From Aureobasidium sp. EXF-3400 (taxonomy: Eukaryota; Ascomycota; Dothideomycetes; Dothideales; Saccotheciaceae), in the NCBI GenBank assembly GCA_024195585.1, contig SWBL01000110.1, positions 62,001 to 126,000 of the forward strand: a stretch of DNA of 64,000 bases, read 5' to 3'. The notes under the pieces are model-generated. The model did not search any database. It was not told the origin of the DNA and worked only from the letters and a program-made list of their open reading frames with translations. This document shows positions 45,128 through 56,793 of the stretch, piece after piece; within the stretch, counting starts at the first letter, position 1; each line of letters opens with the position of its first letter. The translations under genes were made by a program, and so were the position numbers.

Positions 45128-45552
45128 ATGGTCGCCCAAACCGCTGCATTCAAGAAGGCCGTCGAGGACAGCCGTAAGCTCAAGGCCAAACCCTCGGATG
45201 ACGAGCTCCTCCAGGTACGAGAGCAGTGGCTTCAAGTAAAGGAGAGACACGAGACTGATTCAGTGGTACAGCTTTACGGACTGTTCAAGCAGGGTACCCA
45301 GGACCCTCCGATTGAGTCCTCTGACAAGCCCGGCATGTTCGACCTCAAGGTAACACCTACACTCTCTATACACAACAGAGATCCGCCCTCCAAGAAGAAC
45401 AAGTTGCTGACACGTCTCTTCCACAATAGGGCAAGGCCAAGAGAAACGCATGGCAGAAGCTCGTCGACGAGGGTGTCACCCCCGAGGATGCCCAGAAGAA
45501 GTACGTCGCTCTCGTCGAGTCGCTCAAGAAGAAGCACGGTTACTCTGGTTAA
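45128..45552 (+). CDS. ACB1: Acyl-CoA-binding protein
   Basis: Three exons, 45128-45214, 45272-45349 and 45430-45552, give 95 residues, the usual size. The ATG is in context tcaacATGg. The four-helix ACBP fold is recognisable from AAFKKAVEDSRKLKAKPSDDELLQ, LYGLFKQGT, the basic KGKAKRNAWQKLV and the last helix KKYVALVESLKKK. The Tyr and Lys residues that hold the CoA phosphate are present. It binds medium- and long-chain acyl-CoA in the cytosol and buffers or delivers it to lipid synthesis. Three exons in so small a gene are typical of filamentous fungi. It starts 265 bp after the GST stop. Confidence 0.95.
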
Positions 45553-45788
45553 ATAACGACTTTTTTTCGTCCGTCGAAATACCCTTCTATCATGAATAAA
45601 GAGAAGCAATACCATATCATATTCTGCATAATACTTCCCCTTGCTTGGTCGTCGTCCTCGCGTGTTTCGTCTTTTCAGCCATACGAGCATACTAGCCAGC
45701 CTCAATCAGCCGAGCTACAGAGCCTTGGAGCCATCCTCGATGCAACAGACGTCATTCGTCAGCTATAGCGAAGCCCCAAATACCGTCA

Positions 45789-47441
45789 TCACACCCTTGG
45801 GTTGTACGTTTGCCACTTGAGACCCTTCCAGTCGGGTTCATCGTGCGGCCTTTCTGCACACCACGGCACCTCGTTCCCAGCATATGGTGCAAGCGGCAGA
45901 TCGTATGGCATTCTCACACCAATCAACTTGTTGAACCCTTCTGAGGTCGTGTTCACGTCAGGATTGTCTTTCTTGAAGACAGGCACCATAGAAGCTTTCT
46001 CTCCTTCGCCAGCAAGCCACTGTGGACACACGAGGACACCAATTTCGAAGCTCGCGATGTTGACTTCTCGGTTCTTGTTTGCCATCTCGCCCCAGGCCTG
46101 TTTCGACAGGTTGGCTGATGTCACCAATGTCCAATCAATCTTGTGGCAGTCGTTGTCGGAGAATCTGATGAAGGTCTTGATGTGTGGTGCAGCACGACGA
46201 CGATCTGCTCGTTGCACTTCGTTTCGGTCTCCGTTCGTGTCACCTGCCCAAGTGCACAGAAGCGGCTTCATGTAGCTCAACTGCTTTTTCTGTATGTCCG
46301 AGTCCAGCTTCATGTGTATCGAGCTTCCAGATTGGTAGCCATCTAACGAGCGACGAATTTCATCAGCAGTAGGGAAGATGACCCGAACCGATGCTGCTTC
46401 AGACTTTGGTTGCTGCTCCTTAGTAGTCGTTCTTAGAACATCGAAAAAGCCATTCAACCATTTTTCATACAAAGTACCGATCGATGATATCTGGACATTG
46501 ATCCGAGCCCTGCTTGCTGGTGTAGTAGCCGGGACTTCTTCCAGGACTCGCTCTAGACCAGGCCAGCCCCAGAGGCTTTGTTTACTGTTGGCGGTGATTG
46601 TGCCGATTTGCTGTTTACCGGGCACACTTGCAACAAGGGCGGCCTTGACAGAAGAGAAATCGTACTTCTTGAGCTGGTCAACCAGGGGACGGGTGGGATC
46701 TCTGAACTTGCTTTTGTAGCCTTGCAGGTAGTTGAGCAGCTCTCGCTTGAACCGAGCACCAGAGCCTATGGGAGCTTCCGATGTTTCGTTGTCTGTACCT
46801 GACAAGGGTAGGAGTGGTGACCGCCAGACTGCCTGGGTAAGATTCGTCCAGTCTTGGGATATCATGTTGGCTGTGTGGATGATGACCTGTGCGGTATCGT
46901 CATGCCGAATCAATATCATCATCTTGGAATGGTGGGTTCCGAAGGCTGGTAGCCAGATGTACATTGTTTCAACATTCGGATACTTCTTTGCCGTAGCCTC
47001 GAGGTTGAGACGAGAAGGATCGTTCTGCTTGTGAAAGCCATGGATGATTTTGGTCTGTACCGTGTTACGAACATCTCCGTCAAGGTGGCTCATAATAAAA
47101 TCGATATCCAAAAGGAAGTTGAACTGCCATTGCTCTTTAATCATAGGATCCCCGAGAATGTCCGAGAGTGTGACTGTATCGACATTTGCTGAGGCTGGCA
47201 AGTCACGAATTCTGGTCAATTGGAACGGCGAAGGTTGTGTACTTGTAGGTTCTTCTTGTTGCTTTTCTTTGCCTTTGTTGCGTGCAAGAGGAGGAGGGCT
47301 GATGGGTTTGATGGTTGATGGAGCGAGGTCGGCAGGCCAATTCCAGCTGTACTCATCTTTTGGCGGTGATTCAGTGCTCGCGGTGGACTCACTGAGGCGG
47401 GCTTTTTTTCTTGGCCGATCACTTTCTGAAAAGTCAGCCAT
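45789..47441 (-). CDS. TDP1: Tyrosyl-DNA phosphodiesterase 1
   Basis: This is a single-exon gene of 550 residues, with ATG at 47,441. The N-terminus is disordered and has a nuclear-localisation-like RPRKKARL. Two HxK phospholipase-D-type half sites are intact: FGTHHSKMMIL with H171 and K173, and HIKTFIRFSD with H420 and K422, followed by TSANLSKQAWG. PFQLTRIRDL and the YIWLPAFGTHH approach are also family-typical. TDP1 hydrolyses the 3'-phosphotyrosyl bond left by stalled topoisomerase I and cleans other 3' adducts in the nucleus. It is convergent with the acyl-CoA-binding protein gene, with 236 bp between the stops. Confidence 0.95.
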   Translation of the reverse strand: MADFSESDRPRKKARLSESTASTESPPKDEYSWNWPADLAPSTIKPISPPPLARNKGKEKQQEEPTSTQPSPFQLTRIRDLPASANVDTVTLSDILGDPMIKEQWQFNFLLDIDFIMSHLDGDVRNTVQTKIIHGFHKQNDPSRLNLEATAKKYPNVETMYIWLPAFGTHHSKMMILIRHDDTAQVIIHTANMISQDWTNLTQAVWRSPLLPLSGTDNETSEAPIGSGARFKRELLNYLQGYKSKFRDPTRPLVDQLKKYDFSSVKAALVASVPGKQQIGTITANSKQSLWGWPGLERVLEEVPATTPASRARINVQISSIGTLYEKWLNGFFDVLRTTTKEQQPKSEAASVRVIFPTADEIRRSLDGYQSGSSIHMKLDSDIQKKQLSYMKPLLCTWAGDTNGDRNEVQRADRRRAAPHIKTFIRFSDNDCHKIDWTLVTSANLSKQAWGEMANKNREVNIASFEIGVLVCPQWLAGEGEKASMVPVFKKDNPDVNTTSEGFNKLIGVRMPYDLPLAPYAGNEVPWCAERPHDEPDWKGLKWQTYNPRV

Positions 47442-47869
47442 TGGAAATTGTGCTGGTATGTTGGTTGGTCAGTGTTGTGGTTTGAATCTCAAATTAGGTT
47501 TGTTGTTGAGGTAGGTGACCCTGTCAGCTTCGTGGCTGCCTGGCTGAACAATGTCCAAGTCGCGCCTTCTTCGTACTTTCACATGAGAGGGATACAACGA
47601 TTTCAACACTCATGAGCCCAACACAGTTTATGTGCAGTCCACAAGACAAATAAAGGGTAGACCCAAATATTGGTAGAAGTAATCAGCTCGATTATCTCTG
47701 TATTATCTACCATGACTTTTGCCGTCTATCTTCGTCCAGATGCCTGTACCATCCATGCTATGAGTCGAGAAAGAAAAAGAAAAGAAGAAAGGGGAATCAA
47801 CGCCTCATAAAACCATATCGCTTGCGATAACATCAAACATGTATTGATGTAAATGTACACCAGGTACAT
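47442..47869. other. TDP1 promoter / SDR 3' region
   Basis: No gene is seen. An A/G-rich stretch (about 47,765-47,795) and AT-rich sequence are present. Confidence 0.5.
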
Positions 47870-48738
47870 TTATTGGGAAGAACCACCGGAGATGGTGATG
47901 ACCTGGCCGTTAACCCAGTTGCCGTCTCCGCTGGCAAGGAAAGCCACCACACGGGCGACGTCCTCGGGGACGGCACAGCGGCCAAGAGGGCAGTGGTCGG
48001 CCATGAGCTTCTCGATCTTCTCGGCGGGCCATTCAGGAGTACCACCGGGGATGTAGTGCTATACGATAGTTAGCGTCGAGCTATCAGAAGAGTCAAATAT
48101 CAAAAACTTACCCAAGCGTTGGAGGTGAACATGTCCGACTTGATACCACCGGGGGCAACACCGTTGACAGTGATACCACGCTTACCGAAATCGGTAGCGA
48201 AGGCCTTGATCATACCGATAACAGCCATCTTGGAAGCGTTGTAAAGAACGTGGTCGCGGACACCAAGAAGACCGGCAGCGATAGAGGACATGAGGATCAA
48301 ACGACCGTTGTCCTCGAGGTGCTTCCAGGCAGCTTGACCAACAAAGAACTGGGCGCGAGCGTTCAGGTTGAAGACGTGGTCATACTTCTCCTCAGTGATC
48401 TCCTCGGTCTTGTCCCAGGACTCGGTACCGCTGTTGGACATGACAATATCGATCTTGCCAAAGTGCTTCTTGGTCTCCTGGAACAGACGCTCAATTTCAG
48501 AGACCTTGCTGACATCGGCCTGGATGGCGATGGCCTTGGCACCGCTGCCAGTGGCCTCAATCTCTTTCACGACCTCGTCAGCGGAGGCCTTGCTGCTCTG
48601 GTAGTTCACAACAACGCTGGCACCGCGCCTTCCGAGCTCAATGGCACAACCACGACCGATACCACGGCCAGCACCGGTGATGAGGGCGACCTTTCCGTGG
48701 AGGGAGGCAGTAGGAACAGTGACGACGCCTTGAGACAT
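47870..48738 (-). CDS. Short-chain dehydrogenase, trihydroxynaphthalene/versicolorin-reductase-like
   Basis: Two exons, 48738-48112 and 48058-47870, join across GTAAGT...GTATAG into 271 residues. The NADPH-binding TGAGRGIG is at 21-28, and VVVNY after the second strand suggests NADPH preference. The catalytic Ser is in ILMSSIAAG, and YNASK supplies Y166 and K170. VMSNSG and ITVNGVAPGGIKSDMF are hallmarks of the polyhydroxynaphthalene and versicolorin reductase branch, and the C-terminus ends GQVITISGG. Such enzymes reduce hydroxynaphthalene rings in DHN-melanin or related polyketide pathways. No polyketide synthase or scytalone dehydratase is nearby, so a melanin role is only a family-based inference. 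Confidence 0.85.
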
Positions 48739-49910
48739 TATGTTGGATTCGAGATGTGATGTAAAGATTGGGTTTTGGGATGATGGTGATGTAGCGAGTG
48801 TTGAAAGTAGATGTGATGATGGAAATATAGGAACCAGTAGAACGTGGACTCACCAGCCATTAAGTATCACTTACCTACGTTGAGCTCTACCACCACGAAT
48901 ACTCGAAACAGTTGTTCTATCCAGGTCCCGACACAACGAGGGCCGAAGTGTTGAAAGTCGAGGTGGGGAGCCGAGATGTTTGAGAGACCGAGCACAGCGT
49001 TTCGAAGCCCCGAAGCGGAGCGGACGGGGACGCCCTCAGGCACAGCGGACGTGAGACATGTCTTCCTGGGCAAAAGTCCGACGATGGATGATGAGCATTG
49101 ATCTTTCGGTTGCGCCAAAATAGATGCCGTCGGAGAATATTTCATGCAAGACGACGATCTTGTCCGTTCGGTTGGCAGGGGCCGCAGGGTAGAGTTGGTG
49201 AGGCAGCTTTTCTAATCAGGTGCGGGGCTGTCTGTGGCTGGCTGGCTCACAGCCTTGAAGTGTACGAGTACGAGGGCTGGAGCGAAATTCCTTTCTACCA
49301 CCCAACGATTACATGTTCATAATGTCGTGGCGAGCGAAAGATCCAGAATGATGGCAGACAAATTCCATTCTGAGTATTGTCTTGAAGCACCTATTATCAG
49401 CCTGCCTACTTCATGCTTCGACCATTATGAACACCATGGTGGTGCAGCCTTGCTTCAACTCGTCCTTCCAAATGCACTTTCCTGGACTCCGAGCAATGGC
49501 TACCATCCCAAACATCTCCCCAGTATGCATGAACAACGAAGAGAATCAGCCAAGGAAGCAAAAAAAGAAAAACGAAAAGAAAAAGCAGAAAGGAAAATGG
49601 TAGAAACGCTACCGATAGGCTTGCGTGTTCTACATGTGAATATTAAGTGCTCATTTCGTCGTGGCATCGTGGTAAAAATCGCCTTCCAAAACAATCCTGC
49701 CAGAGACGACTGGAGCTAAGGGAAGCATGCTTGTCGCTATACCAAATCAAATCAGTTTGTCAGCTTCAGAGCAAAGAAAAAAAGAAGGCCAGTAAACAAC
49801 AGTGTTGTTTAGGTCAGGGCAGCCTTGAGGGTATCGTTTCGAAAGCCAGTATCAACCCGGTAACGCCAAAGGATAAAAATTGTTCGATCACAAAGACTTG
49901 TGTGCATTCA
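48739..49910. other. SDR promoter / cyclin 3' region
   Basis: No gene is supported over 1.17 kb. A lysine-codon-rich open stretch on the + strand (about 49,530-49,600) is simple A/G-rich sequence. Confidence 0.5.
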
Positions 49911-51898
49911 TCACCAGCCTTTGTAACCGATAGAGGTGGCACGCTGGTAGACGGGAAGCTTGAAACCCTTCTTCATCTCAGTCTGGACGAAGAGAGATGC
50001 GCGCTTGAAGCGGCGGTCCTGGTACTTGTGGAAAACGGCGTTGTGGTGCACATCAGGAGTCTCGCAACACTCAACCATGACAGCCAAGAGTTGACGGATC
50101 TGTGCATAGGTGTAGTTGGAGTAGTAGACGTGAGCCTGCGTCCATTCGCCTTTGCGCAACATCAGGCGGGCAAGGCAGTGGGCGCCTGCAGCCAGGAAGC
50201 TCGGCGTGCAGCCAACAAAGCGTTCGTCCATGATGGTGATCTCCAGGAAGTACTTTGCCAAGGTTCTGGTCTCGAGGTCGTAGTCGTCGGCCTTGCTGAT
50301 ACGGCGCAGGAAACTCATGGGACCGGGCCAGCCAAGCTCAAAGGAGAGCATGCTGAGCATGTAACGTTCAGCCTTGAGAATCTCATCTTGAGTATAGCCT
50401 CCATCAACCATGTAAACGACCTCCTGGACCGAGGGACAATTGACTTCCTCGTACTTTGCGGCAAGGAAGATGGCAGTGGCACCGACGAGCTGGAGCTTGC
50501 CTAGTGAGATGACCTTGCAGGAAAGGAAACGGTCAATGTAGTTGACAGCCAGGAACAGAGTCTCAGGCAAGAGGGTGAAACGTGTGTGGACCTGGATCAT
50601 CCAATCCATGAGCACGGACCGCATCGACCATTGACATTCGTTCTGGTAATCCATGTAGTGTGCATTTGGGCGCATGCGTTCCTGCTTGGTATTAGCAACT
50701 CGAAGTCTGACAAGTAATAGGATTCAAACACACCTCGAGAGTGCGCATGTACTCAAAGATTTCATCACCATACTCGGCTACCATTGATGTATCCCATTGA
50801 TCGTCCTCAATGTCCTCGGCGGTACGTGTATTCTCGACAACTTGCCTGGCCTCCTCGATCTCTCTCAATGTCTTGGCAGTATGCTTTGGGCACAATACGA
50901 CTGTGGCTCCTCCAGTTGTATTGTCTGTGACACCTCCTCGCGTCACTGTTTGGCTTCCTTCGTAGAGCTCCTCCTCATAGTCCTCTTCGTATTCATCGTC
51001 GTTGACGGTCATCAACGACTGGCTTAACACGACGACCTTCTCCTCAGTCTCCGGCGCAAACTGCTCCAGCGCGTTGGTATCCACGATGACTGCCTCCTGG
51101 CTGGTTAGGACTTGAGGCGGCTGGACAGTTGCAACCGCAGTCTCCTCCTGGGTATTGTCGACGACAGTGACTTGTTGCTGAATCTTGACTTCGTCAAGAG
51201 CGGCCTCGGGTACAGGTTCTGTCTCGCCAACGGCGATCTCGTCGACAGTGGGTGCAGCTAAGTCTCTGAGAACCGGTGCGCTCTTTTTCGGTTGAACTTT
51301 GCTAATGGTAGGGAGGGCAGCGGTAGGTGCAATAGAGGTAGTGATGCTCTTGACAGCGAGAGGCTTCTGGGCAGGCTTTGAAAGCACGAGAGGGTCGAGG
51401 TAAATGGCAGCTGCCTTGCCATTGTCATGTGCCTTCACAGCATCATCTGCCAGGGGAGCTGTCCTGATGGTGTTGCTCACATCGGCAAAGACAGCACGCT
51501 TGGCACCAGGACGCACAGCACCGTTCTGCATCAGGGTAGGGAGGGTGGTGGATGACTTGTTGCGCTGGTGAGTACTCTTGGCCGTGACTGGATGCGAAGG
51601 AAGAGCGTTCTCGTCATGGACGCGCAGAGGGCGTTGGGGTCTCTGGGGCTATCTGAGGTTAGCAATGGACTCGAAGGATGCTTGTGAATTCAGGTTTGGA
51701 GAGAGTGTTTTTAAAGCATGAAAGTAGCATGTGGTTACACGTGTTGGTGGACGTGTTGGAGACATGCAAGGGCAAAAGCGGCATAATTGTTACAGCAAAA
51801 CAAACAAAGCAGTGGAAGGTTGCATCTTGAAAAAGAAGCATAGAAAGATGCGGGATTATGTGCAGAAAACCGAGTATCAATATTACCTTTGCATCCAT
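49911..51898 (-). CDS. nimE: G2/mitotic B-type cyclin with a 12-nt first coding exon
   Basis: Three coding exons, 51898-51887 (12 nt), 51648-50734 and 50681-49911, give 565 residues. The first exon reads MDAK and ends AAG|GTAATA. Exon 2 opens after ATCTGAGG-side acceptor CAGATAG with PQRPQRPLRVHDEN. The destruction-box position holds RAVFADVSN, Phe replacing the usual Leu. The N-terminal half is otherwise disordered and acidic. The tandem cyclin boxes begin MRSVLMDWMIQVHTRFTLLP and continue YIDRFLS, FLAAKYEEV and CLARLMLRKGEW. It activates Cdk1 for mitotic entry and is destroyed by the APC. Intron 1 is 238 nt, far longer than other introns here, and the tiny exon makes the start less certain than the rest. 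Confidence 0.88.
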
Positions 51899-54740
51899 GA
51901 TAGGCAAGTCGAGACAGGTCGGGAGCAATGTGCGGTGTGAAGACAAGTCAGAAGCGCGTCGCCGGCGAATCTTCAAAGTCTGCGGGATAGCCGTACGGGC
52001 TGGTACGCGTGTGGATGAAGAGACAGCTGGAGGACAAAAAGGACAGCAGTTCAGCGCAGGCTCATGGCGAAGTAAGAAGGTAGTCGATGGTCGAGGAAGA
52101 TCCTAACATAAGATTGCTAGAGGGCCCGAATGTCAAAACATCCAAAATGGTTCCATCAACAAACAGAAGAGCTGCATAACAGGTTCGCCAAGCCGCTAGC
52201 GTCAACTCTAACCCTGTCCAATGTAAACAAGGCCTCCTGCACGTCGTCCTCCAAACCTACAAGATGGCATTTCCTCCCCGACTTTCTCACAAACGATTGA
52301 ATTTCCGATTTAATTATCATGCATCAGATCTTGTCATATGCTTGATTATATCGGTTATATTTTTGGCCCAACCCTCCGCTAATTCAACCTGAAGCACGCG
52401 TTCCTCCTTTTGCGACTTTTCGAACGCGAGTCTACACCATCGCACGTGATTTCAAAGATAGGTCCTGGTTGAACCATCGCCTGGACTCGAGGACAGATGC
52501 CATGAAACAATCTTGTGTAAGTCCTCACATACCTTGACAGAAAGTTCTTGAGCCTTATTACCATGCACAAGCTTCGATCAGAAGCGAACCATGGCTAGCA
52601 AGAGCGCTAGATGTTAGGCCTCTCGATGAGCTGCGCCAATGTAAGGTTAACCTTGTGCCCTTCGAGCAACGAGCGTTGCTGGACAGAAGAAAGGGGAGCT
52701 CTCTCTCGTCCATACTGTCCATCCAAATGTTGCCAGAACCGTCGCGCAGATTGCGATTCATGCTAGAGACGAATTTCCTAACAGTCGCGACCTCGGCACG
52801 TCTGCGCCGGCGCATCTTGAAACCGACATTGCAAGCAGACCCAATCTCATTACTGAACTCCACGACTCCTTTCCAACCTGCTTTCTATCGAAAGCGACCT
52901 CAACCTCTTTCTCCAAAACGGTCACCAACCTCGATTCAGCTGTGACAGGGATGAGTCCTTGTAGACAAAGCTTCCACCGCGGGCAGATCAGCCTCGTCAT
53001 TCCGACGGCAATTGTCGGCATGGTATCCGTAAAGCCGTGGTAAATAACTTGCGCACACGCTGCGCCCACAAACCACGCACAAGATGTCAGGCGCAAAGTC
53101 GTTCTCGTCACCCGCTTGTCATTGATTTTCGCAGCCGCACCAGGGGTGTTTCAATCTCATCGTTCGTAGGCGGTCTGCCTGGAAGCTCTTATAGGCGATC
53201 TGACACAGACCCATCCTGAAGGTGAGGTGTTAGCTCCACCGTATATTGCAACTCGGACCACACATTGCTTCTGCGCGCATTCCACATGGCTTGGCAGATC
53301 CGTCGCATTCGAAAGGAATCGAACAAGTCGGTGTTCGCGATTGAGTGGAATGGTTGCACGGATTAGCGCCTCGGAGGAAGCAGTGCAAAGAAGCGACGTT
53401 TAGAGTGGGCGGTGCGTTATCAAGCACTTGGGAGGAGAGCAGCGCGAGCGGATCTGCAGCGCTATATGCTTGTGCTATGCGCGTCTACATGAACTGGGCC
53501 TTTGAGGTCATTGTATCGGTGTACGAGTGCATTGCGCGGAAAGCAGTTTGGGGGATACTGGTATGCGCTTGCGTAGCACAGGTTGGATGACAGACTCGAA
53601 CACAAGCACGCAGTTTGACAAAGATGGCAGACAGACTTGACAGAGCAGGGCGATTCGGCCGTCCAAGAGTCAGACACCGCTCTTATATGGCACAAGCGGA
53701 ACTAGACGTGGGCAAGCGCAAAGCCTCTAATTGGCTTCCACAAGCCGCCCACAGAGCAGCGCTGTTAACGAACCTATAGACAGACAGAATCCTGCCTGCA
53801 ATGTACTCAGGTGATGTACGCTGTGCAGGAGAAACCACACTGCTTGGATCTGCCTCTCTCAACAGAGCAATCTCGATAGCAGTGTTCTGATATCGAAGCC
53901 AGACCGGCTGCGGCTATGTGAATGGATAGATGGCCAGGGCAGCCAAATGATGGTTTTTGAACAAAATTCAAGTTGTTCTAGCATTCTGAATCCAATGCGA
54001 TCACAACAGTGTCAATTGTAAAAGAGAAACAAAAGGTGTTTCGCATGATGAATTGGGCGTGATGTGGTTAGTGGGCCGGATTCTCCGCCTGGGCTGAGAG
54101 GGACAACCCAGTAGCTTTCGCTCTGCGCTCCAAGACAACTTCCCCCACCTCTGCAACCTTCTTCTTCTGTCCCAAACCTGGTTGTCTGCTATCATCTCAT
54201 CGTATCTTTCTCATCTCGCATCTTGTTGCGCTCTTGCCTCTCGAGTCGTCGGCCATTGCTCGCTGCAATCCCGGCTCTTCACCATCGCCCACCACTCTTC
54301 GGGTGAGCGCTCAAGCGTAGAGACGACGAACAGACATCCTGTCTACAAGCGGTATACAAGGGATCGCCAACGTCCCTTGATCCAAGGCTGAACAGCAGCC
54401 ACGGTGGTTGCTTGCTGAAAGCGCTCGAATCGGTTCGTTGACCCTCTGAGGCGGCTCCCCAGCGCCCGCCCAGTCCCAACCGCCATCAATGTCTTCACAC
54501 CTGCGCTATCCAACGCCATAATGCACCATCTCTTCTGTTTCAATCACGACCAAGGCCAATCGAGAGAGCAAGCGCTGACCAGATTGCTATTCCAGCTCTT
54601 CCACGACCCTCTACTCCCGTTGCGCCGACGGCAACGTCACCACCACGACACCTGCATATCTTCTCATACGCCTCTCTCAGTACCAGCAAGAGCCTTGTCA
54701 ACATCTACAAAGCCCACAAGAACCAAAGGAAGCATCAATT
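51899..54740. other. 2.84-kb divergent intergenic region, cyclin B / Zn2Cys6 protein
   Basis: No gene is supported. Frames at 52,655-52,945 (+) and 52,863-52,558 (-) are mirror-overlapping and unlike any family. The last 500 bp are C/T-rich, as in a long 5' leader. The first part must contain the cyclin promoter. Confidence 0.5.
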
Positions 54741-56793
54741 ATGGACGTTGGTGACCTCTTGGCAAGAGATGCACCTCGGGCTACCGTCGCCAGCGAGGGC
54801 AGACCATCGAGCCGTCAGCACTCGACTCGACATTCCTTACCGTCGCAAACACCTCAATATCACGACCATATGTATGACGGTGCAGCTGATGCTGTCCCAC
54901 GTACATGTGCTGACCCTCCTCGCTCCTCACGCACAAAGCAGCAGAAGCATGTCACTTTTGAACTTCTCCTGCCCGAAGGTCAGAACCGTGAGCACCGTGC
55001 TCGCCTTCCCATGCGCGTTATGATCTCTCCTCATGATACTACCGACTCGATCATCACGACAGTGCGCAATTTCTATGGCCTGTACGAGGGACCCGGTGTC
55101 AGCTTCCAAGACAAGGAAGGGCGCATCCTGATCGCGACCTTTGAGAACTTCGAGCACAACATGGTCGTCTACGTACGTATGACTGCTCCTGACCCAGCTG
55201 TGGCAGCCGCTACTAGTCAGATACGTTCGGCTACGACGTCTCCTCGCAAGCCCAAGTTGGCTGCTCCAATCGACATGCGCCCGCCGTCGCGCAACTCTCG
55301 TCCTGCGTCGCGCGCGGCTCCTGGAAGAAGCCTCTCTCCTCAATCAAACCGCAGTCATCGCAGCATGTCCAAGCCACAGTCTCGTAGCGGCTTCCGGTCC
55401 AAGGATAAAGAGAGCTTGTATGATGACATGTATGCTGGTGACACTGATTATGACAGTGATGGTGCGCACAGTCGTCGCTCTAAGATTGAGCCTCATGCGA
55501 GTGCAGAGATTAGTGTCGAGAACATTGTCGAGGGTGGCAGGAGGAAGCGGGCTAAGTTTGACAGCTCGGTATGCGTTAGGGCTCCGCTGTGGTCCCATGT
55601 CTGGTCTAACCTTGTCCCAGGAACTTCCTCTCTTTGTGCCTCCTCAGGTGCCAGCGGCGAACTCGATTTCGTCCATCTCCCCTCAACGACGCCCTGCTGC
55701 TAACGGCGATATCGTTGCGTCTCCCTTCTCTTGGTCCAACCAACGCAACGTTACCTATCAGCAGCCTCTTCCGTCCCCCCAGAGCTACACTGGATACTAT
55801 AGCAACATACAGACCCCATACAACAATACGACTTTCCGCAGTCGTCCTGTACCCACCTTTCAGCCTCGCTCGTCTGTTGGAGGTGGCGCTATCTTGCCCA
55901 CTCCTGAGCCTACCAACGCAAGTGTCATCTCGGACGAAGATGTCGCTCTGCAGCTCATGCGCCTTGGCGATGCTTCCAACTTCTCCCACGGCCGTACCTC
56001 CACTTCGACTATGGACGACGGCCTGAGTGGCAAGGCAGACGCTGCTTCCTCGGCTGGCGAGGAAAGCGACGCTGTCGAGGAGGAACCCTCTAAGCCTCAG
56101 CAGCCCGCCTCGCATGTCGCTGGGCCACGCAGGAAGAAGCAACGTGTGCTCGATGATGTACTTCCGAGCACCGACAGCATTCAGTCCAGTGGGGACGATT
56201 ATTCTGAGGTCGATAGCGATGTTCCAGAGTATGATGAAAACGGCGTTCACGTCGCCCGTGCCATGTCCAAGGCAAAGGGTTTGCCTAATGGCAAGCCTCG
56301 CGACAGTGTGTCTTCTATCAATGGCTCTACCAAGTCCGGTAAGAGTCGTGGTCCTGGACCCGTCAAGTCCAAACCAAAGTCGAACTCGACCTCGTCTTCG
56401 GCCAAAGTCCCGATTTCGCCAGCCTCCCTTCCATCGCAGTCTCGCAAGACGTCGGCTGCTTCCACCATCAACTTCCAGCATCAGCTCGGCGCTGACGAGG
56501 AAGATCTATCCACCAAGCCACGTTGCCAGAGATGCCGCAAGAGCAAGAAGGGTTGTGACCGTCAACGCCCTTGTGGACGCTGCAAGGATGCCGGAATCGG
56601 TATCGAAGGCTGTGTCAGCGAAGATGAGGGCAATGGTCGCAAGGGGCGTTATGGTCGTCATATGGGCGTGCCAGTCAAGAAGTCTGAGCTGGCTTACGAC
56701 GCTTACGATGCTGTCCCAATTACTACCGCTGGTGGTACTGGTGAGTTCCTCGCACCTGCTCTTCCTGACAAGAACAAGAAGAGGAAGCGTTGA
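54741..56793 (+). CDS. Protein with conserved N-terminal domain and C-terminal Zn2Cys6 cluster, putative transcription regulator
   Basis: Two exons, 54741-55568 and 55621-56793, join across GTATGC...TCCCAG into 666 residues. Residues about 67-150 look folded: KHVTFELLLPEG, RARLPMRVMISPHDTTDSI, VRNFYGLYEGPGVSF, NMVVYVRM. This has a ubiquitin- or PB1-like strand-helix rhythm. A long Ser/Pro-rich, partly acidic middle follows. Near residues 577-609 lies CQRCRKSKKGC, then DRQRPCGRC and a final Cys, giving C-x2-C-x6-C-x5-C-x2-C-x9-C, a complete Gal4-type cluster. The tail ends in KKRKR, a nuclear signal. Most fungal Zn2Cys6 factors carry the cluster near the N-terminus, so a C-terminal position is unusual. 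The target genes are unknown. Confidence 0.85.

Noticed and set aside
38717..48738. A secondary-metabolite biosynthetic cluster
   Set aside because: No polyketide synthase, peptide synthetase, terpene synthase or pathway regulator is present, and housekeeping genes are interspersed.
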